A DNA stretch of 23,359 bases, taken from a virus. A program made the translations under genes and the position numbers. Of the stretch, positions 1 to 7,731 are shown piece after piece. Within the stretch, counting starts at the first letter, position 1. The number at the start of each line of letters is the position of its first letter. The notes below the pieces were generated by a model, which did not search any database, was not told the origin of the DNA, and saw only the letters and a program-made list of their open reading frames with translations. The stretch is from positions 1 through 23,359 of IMG/VR virus record IMGVR_UViG_3300050821_009624, one strand, 5' to 3'.

Positions 1-252
1 CCTGCCTATGGATGTGTTGATCCAGATCGAGCGCAGCTCGCCGTAATCGGTCGGCAGCGGGATGGTGTCCTGGCCTGGGATCGGCACCAGCTGTGCGGTC
101 TTCTCGGTAAACCGGGTCTGCAGCCGGTCGCGCGCCTCTTCTTCGAATAGCGCAATCATGTCGGGGACGGCGGGCGCGACCAGCGGATCACCCGGGCGGG
201 CGAGCCAGTCGAGCACCGTCGATTGCAGATTGACGTAAGTGTCAAACGGCAT
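1..252 (-). CDS. Head-tail adaptor-like protein, N-terminal 84 residues (cut by left edge)
   Basis: The reading frame is open from an ATG at 252 to the left edge, so only the first 84 residues are visible. It begins MPFDTYVNLQSTVLDWLARP and later has a PLPTDYGELRSIWI segment. A short helical start with a 'tLP.Df.ElRsi' strand is typical of podovirus head-tail adaptor (connector) proteins, which sit under the portal ring; I recognise this by pattern only. A good ribosome site (GAGG, 4 bases before ATG) overlaps the stop region of the preceding gene (259-594). It follows capsid and fibre genes on the same strand, which fits a head-completion role. The C-terminal part is not in the window, so length cannot be compared with the family. 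Confidence 0.72.
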   Translation of the reverse strand, partial: MPFDTYVNLQSTVLDWLARPGDPLVAPAVPDMIALFEEEARDRLQTRFTEKTAQLVPIPGQDTIPLPTDYGELRSIWINTSIGR

Positions 253-258
253 AGCGCC

Positions 259-594
259 TCAGATGATAAAATGACCGATGCGCAAGTATCTATATTCGTT
301 ACTGTTCAAGAGCCGCAGCACCGCTTTCTTATGATTTTTGTCCCAGGCTCGGACGCCGTATTTCTGCAGCCATTCAAGCTGAATGTCGGGCGTGATCCTG
401 GCCGCCAGCCGCATCGACTTGTCGCGATTCCAGCCGTCCCACTCACTCGCCAGGCGCTTGTTAGCTTCGATGACCGGACCATGGTCGACCGTGCGGCGGA
501 TGATGCAGCGGTCTTCGCTCTCGTCGTACCGGTAATGCTCGACAGCACCCGTATCGGGATCGCGGCTGAGAAACCGCCAATCACTCTCGGACAT
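259..594 (-). CDS. Conserved phage protein of unknown function, 111 aa
   Basis: A 111-residue protein starting MSESDWRFLSRDPDTG. Its middle (IEANKRLASEWDGW) and C-terminus (WLQKYGVRAWDKNHK, then LLNSNEYRYLR) look like a small protein commonly found beside the adaptor gene in podoviruses; its function is not known to me. No membrane segment or signal peptide is visible. It is aromatic- and arginine-rich and probably a small globular virion or assembly protein. The ATG at 594 lies inside the last codons of the preceding gene (581-787), a 14-base overlap that implies translational coupling. The adaptor gene follows immediately. Confidence 0.75.
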   Translation of the reverse strand: MSESDWRFLSRDPDTGAVEHYRYDESEDRCIIRRTVDHGPVIEANKRLASEWDGWNRDKSMRLAARITPDIQLEWLQKYGVRAWDKNHKKAVLRLLNSNEYRYLRIGHFII

Positions 595-787
595 CGATCC
601 CGTTCACCCGCGGGGCGGCCGCCGCGGCCACATCAAACGCCTGTGGCTCGATCTCGAGGATTTGTCGGCGCAATTCCTCGATGACGGGTGCGGCGTGCTT
701 GTAGGGCAATTCGTAGAGCGCCCTCATCACCACGTCCATTGCACCAGCCGGTAGGCTGACGGTCATTGTCTTGCTCGCGTCGATCAT
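581..787 (-). CDS. Small hypothetical protein, 68 aa
   Basis: I place the start at the ATG at 787 (MIDASKTMTVSLPAGAMDVV), because a GAGG site lies 8 bases upstream, inside the last codons of the fibre-like gene that ends at 790. An upstream in-frame start would overlap the fibre gene by over 70 bases and add a low-complexity stretch. The protein has a beta-like start, an amphipathic helix (VVMRALYELPYKHAAPVIEELRR in outline, residues about 19-42) and an Ala-rich tail. The first part resembles small phage proteins with a 'lP....v..al..lP' pattern. Function is not recognised; its position between a fibre-like gene and head-completion genes suggests an assembly or accessory role. Confidence 0.62.
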   Translation of the reverse strand: MIDASKTMTVSLPAGAMDVVMRALYELPYKHAAPVIEELRRQILEIEPQAFDVAAAAAPRVNGIDVRE

Positions 788-789
788 CT

Positions 790-2142
790 TTATGTCCTCG
801 CTATCAGAGCCGCTTCGAGCACCTGTACTCGCGCAACCAATTCTTCGTATTGCCTCATCCATGCATCGGTAAGCACCGGGATTGCCACGCCGCCGCGATA
901 ATAGGTGCCGCTGACATTGACCGAATTGGCGATGGGACTAGCGCTGCCGACCGCGATCCCCTCGCCGGGGCCGACCACAACCGCGCCAGCACTGGCGGTG
1001 AATCCGTTGACGCACGACATCGCCCCGCTGGATTGCACATCGCCGGAAACAGTCATCGGCCCCGTATAGGTCTGCCCGTTGACGATCAGGGAATAAGGCT
1101 GTCCCAGAACGGTCCCGCTGATATCGGCACCCGCCGAGGCATTGATCGTGCCGGTGACCGCTAGATTGCCGGTGTAAACCGGACCATTGGCGATCAGCGT
1201 ATAAGGCTGGCCCGGAACCGTTCCGCTGACGTCGAGCCCGCCGGTGATGTCGGCAGTGCCGTTGACGATAAGGCTACCGACAGTTGCGCTCCCGCCGATA
1301 ACAACATTGCCTGCGGAGCCCGTGACGATCGGACCTAGGTCGGTAGTATCAATCCACAAATGCGCCCCAGCGCTGGGGGTCCACTGGATGTTGAAGAGAT
1401 TGTCTTGATAGGAGCCGCCGACGCCGGAGTGTGAACTATAGCCGTTAGCACGCAGCTGACCGCTCACCTCCATCTTGTTGGTCAGGACATTTACATCGTC
1501 GAGCGGCGCGCCGGTGACGGTAGAAAACCCCAGGCTTTTAAAACCTGTCGTGTTTGGTCTGAGGACGTAGCTATAGGCCTGGTCCAGGCGGCCGAGCAGC
1601 AGATCGCCGCCAGTGACCGCCAGCCCCCCGGCGGGCACGAGGACGCCGCCAGCGCCGTCGCCGGTGATTAGGACCTGCGGGTTGATCAGGGCAAACGCAC
1701 CGGCCCCGGCATTGAGGCTCGCGTCATAGACCAGCTGCACCAGCTCGGCCGGAAAGTCGTGGGCAACGATCGGGATCCAAGTAGTACTGGAGACAGCCCC
1801 CAGCTTGACGTGCTTCAGAATCGGTTTGGGGCCAAGGGTGTTGACCTGAAACTGATCACCACCGAGGGCAAAGTGACCGGCTTTGAAACAGTAGAGCTCG
1901 CCCTCGACATAGGCCGTCGGATATGCCGGGTTCGAGGTCGTAAACGTCCACACCACCCCTGCGGGGGTTATCACCTGAACCGGGTTGATCTTGTCCCAGA
2001 AGCGCTTGAGCGCCCCCTTGTCGGCCCGAGCGGCGTCGTTGACACCACTCGGCATCATCCCCTCAGGCCAGCCATTCGGCGGCGCCTGGTTGTTGTTGGC
2101 GTCGGTCTGAGACCAGTTGACGCTATCGCTCAGATCGGGCAT
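790..2142 (-). CDS. Tail fibre-like structural protein, 450 aa
   Basis: A 450-residue Gly/Ala/Thr/Val-rich protein. Residues 1-50 carry a phage fibre-type start (DSVNWSQTDANNNQAPPNGW, then a SGVNDAARA segment) that I associate with tail fibre or appendage N-termini. Residues about 50-170 are a beta-rich domain. The second half has at least two short repeats of the form SGTVxGQPYxLIxNGxxYTG, typical of a beta-structured fibre shaft, and the C-terminus is a short helix (YEELVARVQVLEAAL) that could trimerise. No enzymatic motif is seen. The start at 2142 has a weak GGAT site. It follows the terminator behind the capsid gene, so it may need its own promoter or readthrough. Confidence 0.78.
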   Translation of the reverse strand: MPDLSDSVNWSQTDANNNQAPPNGWPEGMMPSGVNDAARADKGALKRFWDKINPVQVITPAGVVWTFTTSNPAYPTAYVEGELYCFKAGHFALGGDQFQVNTLGPKPILKHVKLGAVSSTTWIPIVAHDFPAELVQLVYDASLNAGAGAFALINPQVLITGDGAGGVLVPAGGLAVTGGDLLLGRLDQAYSYVLRPNTTGFKSLGFSTVTGAPLDDVNVLTNKMEVSGQLRANGYSSHSGVGGSYQDNLFNIQWTPSAGAHLWIDTTDLGPIVTGSAGNVVIGGSATVGSLIVNGTADITGGLDVSGTVPGQPYTLIANGPVYTGNLAVTGTINASAGADISGTVLGQPYSLIVNGQTYTGPMTVSGDVQSSGAMSCVNGFTASAGAVVVGPGEGIAVGSASPIANSVNVSGTYYRGGVAIPVLTDAWMRQYEELVARVQVLEAALIART

Positions 2143-2184
2143 GGCGCATCCAATGTTTCACGTGACCTCGGTCGTTAAATAAGC

Positions 2185-2221
2185 GCGGCCCGCTCAACCC
2201 TTAGGGGAGAGAACGGGCCGC
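2185..2221 (-). terminator. Hairpin terminator after the major capsid gene
   Basis: An inverted repeat of 11 positions with one mismatch (arms 2185-2195 and 2211-2221) contains GCGGCCCG/CGGGCCGC and encloses a 15-base loop with a smaller CCC-TTA-GGG hairpin. In the minus-strand transcript it starts 8 bases after the capsid stop codon and is followed by GCTTATTTAACG, which is only moderately U-rich. It probably terminates or attenuates transcription, so that capsid mRNA is made in excess over fibre mRNA. Confidence 0.65.
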
Positions 2222-2229
2222 CCTTCTAA

Positions 2230-3195
2230 TCAGGGGCCGGGGTATTTCACATCGGCGACGAGCCCGGAGCCGGCCTCGTTGCGCGAGGTCAGCGTGTACT
2301 CACCGAGTATCATCGCCTTCTCGTTGTCACCGGTCTTGGCCAGATCAGTGAGGGCGATCGGCCGCAGCCAGGCAAGACCCCACAAATCCGAGTTGATGAT
2401 CAGGGTGTCACGCTGCCGCATAAAGCGGTCAGCTTTGATTTCGACGGTGCCGAAATCGTAGACGTAGACATCAATGCTGTTGACCAGCTTCTCTTCCTCG
2501 GCATTGACGTATCGAGTGTTGTTACCTGAAAACGTGCTGATCCCCTGCTTCAGCGAGCTGTTGACGAGGACAAAATCCGGCTCGTCCCCGCTGTTGGTCC
2601 ACACCGAGGCAAGCGCGGTCTGGAGCATGGTCTCGGTAATAAGGATCGGTGTCGTGCCATCGGTGCGGGCATTGGTGCCATCACCGGCCGGGTTAGCCCC
2701 ACCAGCTTGTATATTCGCCACGTTCGTCTTGATCCACGCCAGCACCGAGGCGCACTTAGCCGGTGCGGAACCGACCGTGCCGTTTGTGCGAGCCTGGTTG
2801 GACAGCAAGATCGTCTCGATGTCGCGCTTGAGGCTCTTACCTTTCTTGGCGATCTGATAGCCCTTCTCGGACTTACGTCCGGCCTTGTCGACGGCTTCCT
2901 CGGTTCCCGAGATGACTACCGTCTTGGCGGAAATCTGCGTGTAGTTGCCAAGACGGACGGTTGGCACAACGGCGTCAAAAGACGAGATGTCGTCGCCCTG
3001 GATTTTCGCGTTGTTACCGTTGGGTGTTTCCAACGCGTCGGTTTGCCATTCATGAAGTATCGCCGTCGCCTTCTCTCTAGCGATGGCTGTCATAAACGGC
3101 GTTTCGGTCGGACTGATATTATAGATGATGTCGGATAGGTCTTCTCTCAGACCTACAGCACTGTAGGTTGTAAACGTGTTGGTGATGAGAGCCAT
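2230..3195 (-). CDS. Major capsid protein, SU10-like family
   Basis: A 321-residue protein that forms the icosahedral head shell. The N-terminus (ALITNTFTTYSAVGLREDLS, followed by a segment with SPTETPF) matches the SU10-type major capsid family (formerly DUF5309), which has an HK97-like fold. The family's usual length is around 300-350 residues, so this looks full length. Ser/Thr/Gly-rich stretches near residues 155-185 could be a surface insertion. The start is well supported: GGAG lies 6 bases before the ATG at 3195. The gene directly follows the scaffold gene (39-base gap) and is followed by a strong hairpin, the usual arrangement for a highly expressed head gene. Family assignment is by sequence pattern, without a search. 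Confidence 0.85.
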   Translation of the reverse strand: MALITNTFTTYSAVGLREDLSDIIYNISPTETPFMTAIAREKATAILHEWQTDALETPNGNNAKIQGDDISSFDAVVPTVRLGNYTQISAKTVVISGTEEAVDKAGRKSEKGYQIAKKGKSLKRDIETILLSNQARTNGTVGSAPAKCASVLAWIKTNVANIQAGGANPAGDGTNARTDGTTPILITETMLQTALASVWTNSGDEPDFVLVNSSLKQGISTFSGNNTRYVNAEEEKLVNSIDVYVYDFGTVEIKADRFMRQRDTLIINSDLWGLAWLRPIALTDLAKTGDNEKAMILGEYTLTSRNEAGSGLVADVKYPGP

Positions 3196-3233
3196 GATTA
3201 CTCCGGGAGTTCATCCCCGGCGCGAACGGTGGA

Positions 3234-4337
3234 TTAGAGGATTTCGGCGATGAGCGAACCGGCGTCGCGCACGCTGTTCGTGCGGCCGAACCGATTGACT
3301 GAGCGGGTGAGCCTGGATTGCGGCCCGCGATCATTGTCCTGGCTGGTGCCAGGAGGTCTGACCTGGGCCGGAACATTGTTCCGCTTGGTGTCTGCCGAGG
3401 CGGCAGCCGTCAGCTGCTTATCATAGAGCATCGCCTTGGTCGCCAGCACGATGAGCCGGTGATCGTAGGCGTTATCGATCTCTTCGGGACTAAACCCGCC
3501 GACATCGCGCAGAAAGATGCCGAGATCCCTGCGGATCTGGTTGCCTTTTACCGGATCGGCAAAGTCGGGCATCTTCTCGGCCAACGCCTTGTGCTCTTTA
3601 GGGAGCAATTCGGCTAGCCGCTGAGCCTGCTGCTGCTTTTGATACTCAACCAACTGTTGTTGACCGTCGCGGAACTGTTGTTCGATGATGCCGAGCCGGG
3701 ATCGCAGCGCGTCACGCATTGCCTGCAGCCGAACGGCCTCGGCAGGGTTGTTCGCTGCGAGTGTTTCCCAGTCGACGTTGTTCAACGCCTCCGCCTGGGG
3801 GGCGGCTAGGATCATCATTTTCTGCAAACCCGCCAGATATTCGGCTCTCTGGGCCACAGCCGCCTCACGCTCGCCGTCATAGGCACGGCGGGCTTCGGCG
3901 GCCTCCTGGCTGCGTTGGGTAAGCGCGGCCTCACGCTGGCTCTCTCGCCGGGCAACAGTCTGCTGCAAGGCGGGTGGGAGCTGGCTAAACGCCTGCTTTT
4001 CGTCGGTACTCCACGACGCTGGCGGTTCGATGGCAGCCGCGGGGGGCGGCTGTTCGTCTTGGCCTTTGTCATCTTCTGGCCCGGTGGGCCGGCTCTCATC
4101 GGCTCCGGGATCGGGCGGCTCCTCTCGAGGAGGCTCGCCGGATGGCTTGTCACCGGCTGGTGCCGGTGGCGTATCGTCCGCGAACAACAGACCGGCGATG
4201 GCATCGCCAGCCGAGCGCGTGTCGGTGACCGTATAGGTTTTCTCGGCGCCCTTCGCGGCGCCATTCGAAGCGGGCGCAGGCGCAGGAGGTGGGCTCGCAC
4301 CGCCGGGATCGGCGGCACCGTTCGACAGCTCAGCCAT
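3234..4337 (-). CDS. Capsid scaffolding/assembly protein
   Basis: A 367-residue protein lying directly upstream of the capsid gene, the standard scaffold position. Residues about 1-100 are disordered, rich in Pro, Ala, Glu and Asp. Residues about 110-245 are long Gln/Ala/Arg/Glu-rich helices likely to form a coiled coil, and a folded helical segment follows (around LRDVGGFSPEEIDNAYDHR). The C-terminus is basic then hydrophobic (NRFGRTNSVRDAGSLIAEIL). Scaffolds template the procapsid and leave it before packaging; this composition and order fit that role. GAGG lies 9 bases upstream of the ATG at 4337. A hairpin-bearing gap precedes it. No protease motif is visible. Confidence 0.75.
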   Translation of the reverse strand: MAELSNGAADPGGASPPPAPAPASNGAAKGAEKTYTVTDTRSAGDAIAGLLFADDTPPAPAGDKPSGEPPREEPPDPGADESRPTGPEDDKGQDEQPPPAAAIEPPASWSTDEKQAFSQLPPALQQTVARRESQREAALTQRSQEAAEARRAYDGEREAAVAQRAEYLAGLQKMMILAAPQAEALNNVDWETLAANNPAEAVRLQAMRDALRSRLGIIEQQFRDGQQQLVEYQKQQQAQRLAELLPKEHKALAEKMPDFADPVKGNQIRRDLGIFLRDVGGFSPEEIDNAYDHRLIVLATKAMLYDKQLTAAASADTKRNNVPAQVRPPGTSQDNDRGPQSRLTRSVNRFGRTNSVRDAGSLIAEIL

Positions 4338-4354
4338 GAATGAAACCTCAATCG

Positions 4355-4377
4355 AACAATCGAACCGCTCGATTGTT
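4355..4377. repeat. Perfect inverted repeat in the gap before the scaffold gene
   Basis: The gap 4338-4428 contains a perfect 9-base inverted repeat (AACAATCGA and TCGATTGTT, loop ACCGC). It lies in the 5' leader of the scaffold-capsid mRNA or just upstream of it. Beside it are AT-rich blocks (ATTAATTAAT), and on the minus strand a loose -35/-10-like pair (TTGCGC and ATTAAT, about 18 bases apart). It could be an operator, a leader hairpin or part of a late promoter. There is no U-run, so it is not a classic terminator. Confidence 0.5.
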
Positions 4378-4428
4378 AATGGAACCGGTCCGATTAATTA
4401 ATGGAGCGGCGTTATTTTTGGCGCAATT

Positions 4429-4725
4429 TTAAGCGGCGCGCTCGGCCATGCGGATGCGCGCGGCGGCGCGGTAGGCGCGCAGTTTCGCGGTGACCCGGAT
4501 CAACGCATGTGCCTCGTAATACAGCTCTTCGCGCCGTGAGGCCTGCTCGGTAACCATCCACTCGGCATAGAGGTCTTCGCGCAACTCTCGGAAAGCCTCG
4601 GCGAGGGTGGGGTCGTTGAGCAGTCGGTCTGCCGCCACACCGCGGCGGTGCACATCTCCAAGAGGTGCGGGCTCGTCATCCGGGTTGTACGGTGTTTGTT
4701 CCGGCGCGTCCACTTTTTGCGCCAT
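4429..4725 (-). CDS. Small conserved head-region protein, 98 aa
   Basis: I choose the ATG at 4725 because AAGGGG lies 5 bases upstream; a longer in-frame form could start at 4767, where TGATG overlaps the portal stop. The protein has a Pro-rich start (VDAPEQTPYNPDDEPAP) and a helical second half: LLNDPTLAEAFRELREDLYA is followed by a charged region with many Arg and Ala. The pattern 'RG..AdrLLnDP.l.eAf..lr..l...W......R' is one I associate with small proteins found between portal and scaffold in podoviruses. Its role is not known to me; location suggests head assembly or packaging. Confidence 0.7.
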   Translation of the reverse strand: MAQKVDAPEQTPYNPDDEPAPLGDVHRRGVAADRLLNDPTLAEAFRELREDLYAEWMVTEQASRREELYYEAHALIRVTAKLRAYRAAARIRMAERAA

Positions 4726-4766
4726 TACGCCCCTTTGACTTTGCCCCAGCCATCGAGGCCAGCGCA

Positions 4767-7145
4767 TCAGCCAGGGCTCTGAGCCGGCTGGTTCTGCGCC
4801 GCGAGGCTCGCCTGATGGACGGCAAGCTGGTGCGCGTTCTCGGCTTTCATCTGCTCGATCGCCATATCGTTGGCCGCGCGCAACCGCTCGATTTCGAGAT
4901 CGTTCTGAGCCTTTTGCTGCGCGAGCGCGAATTGCTGCGCCAACTTCTCGCGGTCGAGGCGCTGCTGGTGCCCGGCTTGCTGATCGGCGATCTGCATTTC
5001 CTGCGCCGCTTTTTGGCTCGACAGCTGCTGCTGATGCCCTGCCTTTTGCTCGTTGAGCTGAACGTCAGAGGCCGCCTTTTGCTGCTGTAGCTGCATCTCG
5101 GCCTGGGCCATCGCCTGCGTCGGGTCAGGCTTGGGCGGCTGCGGCGGCCCGGTTACCGAGGGCGGTGGTGGGACGGTTGGGTCGGTAACCGCGAAGTTCG
5201 ACTTGAACCCGGCGTTTTCACTGACCTTGCCGACCGTGTCGTAGATGTTCTTGGCATAAACCAAAGGGCCGCTCATGCCCTGCTGGCCCATCACGATCTG
5301 CTGCTGAATATTCAAGAGCGCCATCAAATGGCTGAGGATCTGATCGCGGTTACCGGTTCCGAGCCCGACATTGACCGTCACGGTCATGTCGTTTTTCCAC
5401 TGCGCCGGATCGGTCTGTAGCGGCGCCCCTGATACGCGGATGATGCGCTCTTGCTGCGCGTGCTTCTTGATCAGCCCGAGGATCCCGCGCACCGCCTTTT
5501 GCACGCTGAAGGCAAAGATCCGGGCGATCAGCTCGACACGCTGCGCGGCCGCCTGCTGGATCAAGTTGACGCCCGTCGCGGTCTTGTTGAGATCGTCCGG
5601 GTCGAGACCTTGATTGTGCCGCGAAATGCCGGTGCGCACCTCGGCGGTCTGGTCCATGTACTCGACCAAGCCTTGCGCCTTCTCGGCCACAAATGGAGTG
5701 ATTAGAGGCGTGACACCGTCGGCCGTTTTAGCTCGCACAATGCCGCCCGGCCTTGAGGTCAACAAATCGTCATAGGTCTCGTCGGTCGCCGCACTCTCGA
5801 CGACCAAATGTCGGGGATTGTTCGTCAAGTAGATGTTGTCGAGCATCTGGCGGATTAGAGTTGACTTGATCCGCTGAAGGTCCATAACCAAGTCTGCTAC
5901 CGCCATCCCCACCAGCTTGTGCGGCATCGGCACCGGACAGAGAAAGTTAAACGGCACCTCGTCGACTTCCTCGATATCAGGTTTTCCCTTCTTTTTCAGG
6001 ATCACCGCAGACCGGTCGACGGTGACGACTTTAAGCAACTCAGCCAACCCGTCGCCGTCATAATCGGCCTGGATGTAATTCTCTTCGACCCAGTACATCC
6101 GCATGGGCGGGTCGGTGCGGTCGTTGGTATAGGGCATGTCGTCGTCAGGCATGAACCGCTGCAGCCGCTCGGAATTGTAGTCCTCGCTATCGGTCCAGCT
6201 GATCTGGTCGAGGCAATCGGCGTCATAGCCCTGCTGCAAGAGTGCGGTGCGCGTGGTCGGTTGGCGGTGGCACAGAAACGGGATGTTCTCGCGTGTGCTG
6301 CGGCGCGAAAAGAGGATTTCCTCGGGCGGCACGTTCGCTATCTTGATGCGGCCCTGCTTGCGCGTCACCCGCAGCTTGCAATCATAAAGCATCGGTGGCG
6401 GCTGTGGCGGCATCCCCGGCATTTGCGGTGGCACCGGCTGCGGCGCGTCCTCGCCCATCCCCGAAGACGTCGGCGCCGGATAGGAACGCTCTTCGAGGAT
6501 CTCGACTTCAGCGCTCGAATTGGGATCAGAGAGGTCGCGGATCTTGGCGTTATATTCGTCGGCAGTGAGCCCGGTGAAACTGTTGGTTTCCCTTATTTGC
6601 TCTTCGGACCACCAGCGCTTGATCCAGCCGAGCTTTTGCAGCAATCCGTCTTTAAACCAGTCATGGAGTATAAGGAAGCCATCGTTGTCTATATTGAAAA
6701 CTTGATTGATATACAACGTGGCCTGGCGCCCGGCCTCCTCGGGGTCGAGCGGCGGCGGCATCCCCGGAGCGGTTGGCGGTGGGGTCATCGTCGTGCGGAT
6801 GGGTGCCAACTCCGCGATGGTGTCCGACGCGGTAAAGATGCGCAGCAGCGCCGGTAATACCCACTCGACTGTTTCCAGCACGGTCAGCATCACCACTTTA
6901 GAACGGTTCTGGCCTGGTGGTGGGTCAGCGAATTCGGCCCCCTGATAGGCCTCCATCAACGATTGGCGCTCGTTCGACAGCTTGCCGTTTTCGGCACCAA
7001 TCGCCTGGTTCAACTCGCGCCGGATGATGTCCTGCAGCTCGTCAACCGGCATCAGGTCTTTTGGATCGCGCCGACGGGCGCGCGGCCTCACATCGCCAGC
7101 TGGATCCCGCAAGCTAGGAAACAGGGCAACGTTATCGAGTGGCAT
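4767..7145 (-). CDS. Portal protein, large P22-like
   Basis: At 792 residues this is the size expected of a P22-type portal, the dodecameric ring at the head vertex through which DNA enters and leaves. The N-terminal part has the helical clip/stem region (SLMEAYQGAEFADPPPGQNR, then VLETVEWVLPALLRIF). The core carries portal-like segments such as PFNFLCPVPMPHKLVGMAVA and the conserved stretch around GLDPDDLNKTATGVNLIQQA. Residues about 686-784 are nine consecutive 11-residue helical repeats, matching the long C-terminal barrel helix known in P22. The ATG at 7145 follows AGGA by 3 bases and overlaps the coiled-coil gene. Large terminase lies upstream and scaffold and capsid downstream, all on one strand. 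Confidence 0.88.
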   Translation of the reverse strand: MPLDNVALFPSLRDPAGDVRPRARRRDPKDLMPVDELQDIIRRELNQAIGAENGKLSNERQSLMEAYQGAEFADPPPGQNRSKVVMLTVLETVEWVLPALLRIFTASDTIAELAPIRTTMTPPPTAPGMPPPLDPEEAGRQATLYINQVFNIDNDGFLILHDWFKDGLLQKLGWIKRWWSEEQIRETNSFTGLTADEYNAKIRDLSDPNSSAEVEILEERSYPAPTSSGMGEDAPQPVPPQMPGMPPQPPPMLYDCKLRVTRKQGRIKIANVPPEEILFSRRSTRENIPFLCHRQPTTRTALLQQGYDADCLDQISWTDSEDYNSERLQRFMPDDDMPYTNDRTDPPMRMYWVEENYIQADYDGDGLAELLKVVTVDRSAVILKKKGKPDIEEVDEVPFNFLCPVPMPHKLVGMAVADLVMDLQRIKSTLIRQMLDNIYLTNNPRHLVVESAATDETYDDLLTSRPGGIVRAKTADGVTPLITPFVAEKAQGLVEYMDQTAEVRTGISRHNQGLDPDDLNKTATGVNLIQQAAAQRVELIARIFAFSVQKAVRGILGLIKKHAQQERIIRVSGAPLQTDPAQWKNDMTVTVNVGLGTGNRDQILSHLMALLNIQQQIVMGQQGMSGPLVYAKNIYDTVGKVSENAGFKSNFAVTDPTVPPPPSVTGPPQPPKPDPTQAMAQAEMQLQQQKAASDVQLNEQKAGHQQQLSSQKAAQEMQIADQQAGHQQRLDREKLAQQFALAQQKAQNDLEIERLRAANDMAIEQMKAENAHQLAVHQASLAAQNQPAQSPG
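4794..5090 (-). repeat. Nine tandem 33-base units encoding 11-residue repeats in the portal C-terminus
   Basis: Translating the portal C-terminus gives nine back-to-back units of exactly 11 residues, each beginning with Leu or Ile, for example LQQQKAASDVQ, LNEQKAGHQQQ, LSSQKAAQEMQ, IADQQAGHQQR and IEQMKAENAHQ. Hendecad periodicity favours straight or slightly right-handed helical bundles. The units are Gln-rich and have diverged, so this is an old tandem expansion rather than recent slippage. Confidence 0.85.
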
Positions 7146-7314
7146 TTTCCTGATCGCCCAGCTTGGCGCGCAATGAGTTGATCTGACCCTGCATCAACCT
7201 GATTGCCTGGCTGCCTTGCCCGGCACCGCCATTTTCGAGTTCAGCGACCCGCGCCTCGAGAGCGGCGACCCTGGCTTCTAGCTCACGTGCCCGGACCGCA
7301 TCGGCAATGCTCAT
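7132..7314 (-). CDS. Short coiled-coil protein, 60 aa
   Basis: A 60-residue protein with a clear heptad pattern (LEARVAALEARVAELENG), a Gly-rich break and a second helix (AIRLMQGQINSLRAKLG). It should oligomerise. Its ATG at 7314 overlaps the stop of the Ig-like gene (ATGA) and its own stop overlaps the portal start by 14 bases, so the three genes are translationally coupled. Function is unknown; position next to the portal suggests a small assembly or virion component. Confidence 0.7.
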   Translation of the reverse strand: MSIADAVRARELEARVAALEARVAELENGGAGQGSQAIRLMQGQINSLRAKLGDQENATR

Positions 7315-7706
7315 TTGCGCCGCGCGTCGCTGTGCGCATCATGTGCGGCTGGTGCGGGTGCGGCCATCCTGCGTGCCGCCGCTGGCACCGCGACGGCATT
7401 TGACGGCGGTGCGATGGTCGACCCTGCGTTGTTCGTCGCGGTGACGACGCAATGCACGGCATGGCCAGCATCGGCCGCGACCGTCGTATAGCTAGCGCCC
7501 GAGCCGATCTCGGTAGGGTCGCTGGCACGTTGCCAGCTGTAGGCATATTCGGTCGGCTCACCGACCCAATTTCCCATGGTGCAAGTCAGCGCGGTGCCGA
7601 CGGTAGCCTCCATCGGCATGACCGCCGGGATGTCGACCACGCTCGGCGGGGTGACTTGCAGACCGGCCGCGCGGGCCAATTCCTGCAAGCGTGCAAAATC
7701 ACTCAT
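7311..7706 (-). CDS. Ig-like domain protein, possible head decoration, 131 aa
   Basis: The start at 7706 (MSDFARLQELARAAGLQVTP) is fixed by AAAGGA 6 bases upstream. After a short helix comes one immunoglobulin-like beta domain: GTALTCTMGNWVGEPTEYAY, then SWQRASDP, ASYTTVAADAGHAVHCVVTA and TNNAGSTIAPPSNAV. The Cys, Trp and 'D.G..v.C.Vta.N..G' spacing is typical of the bacterial/phage Ig-like repeats often carried on virion surfaces. The C-terminal tail is Ala/Pro/His/Arg-rich and probably disordered. It sits between the large terminase and the portal genes. Decoration of the capsid is inference from the domain type and position. Confidence 0.75.
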   Translation of the reverse strand: MSDFARLQELARAAGLQVTPPSVVDIPAVMPMEATVGTALTCTMGNWVGEPTEYAYSWQRASDPTEIGSGASYTTVAADAGHAVHCVVTATNNAGSTIAPPSNAVAVPAAARRMAAPAPAAHDAHSDARRK

Positions 7707-7731
7707 CGCTCTTCCTTTCAGTTCGAGGTCC

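Noticed and set aside
5919-6857. Long plus-strand open frame (312 codons) opposite the portal gene
   Set aside because: It is antisense to a well-supported portal coding region, is His/Arg/Leu-rich in the way GC-rich antisense frames are, and shows no domain.
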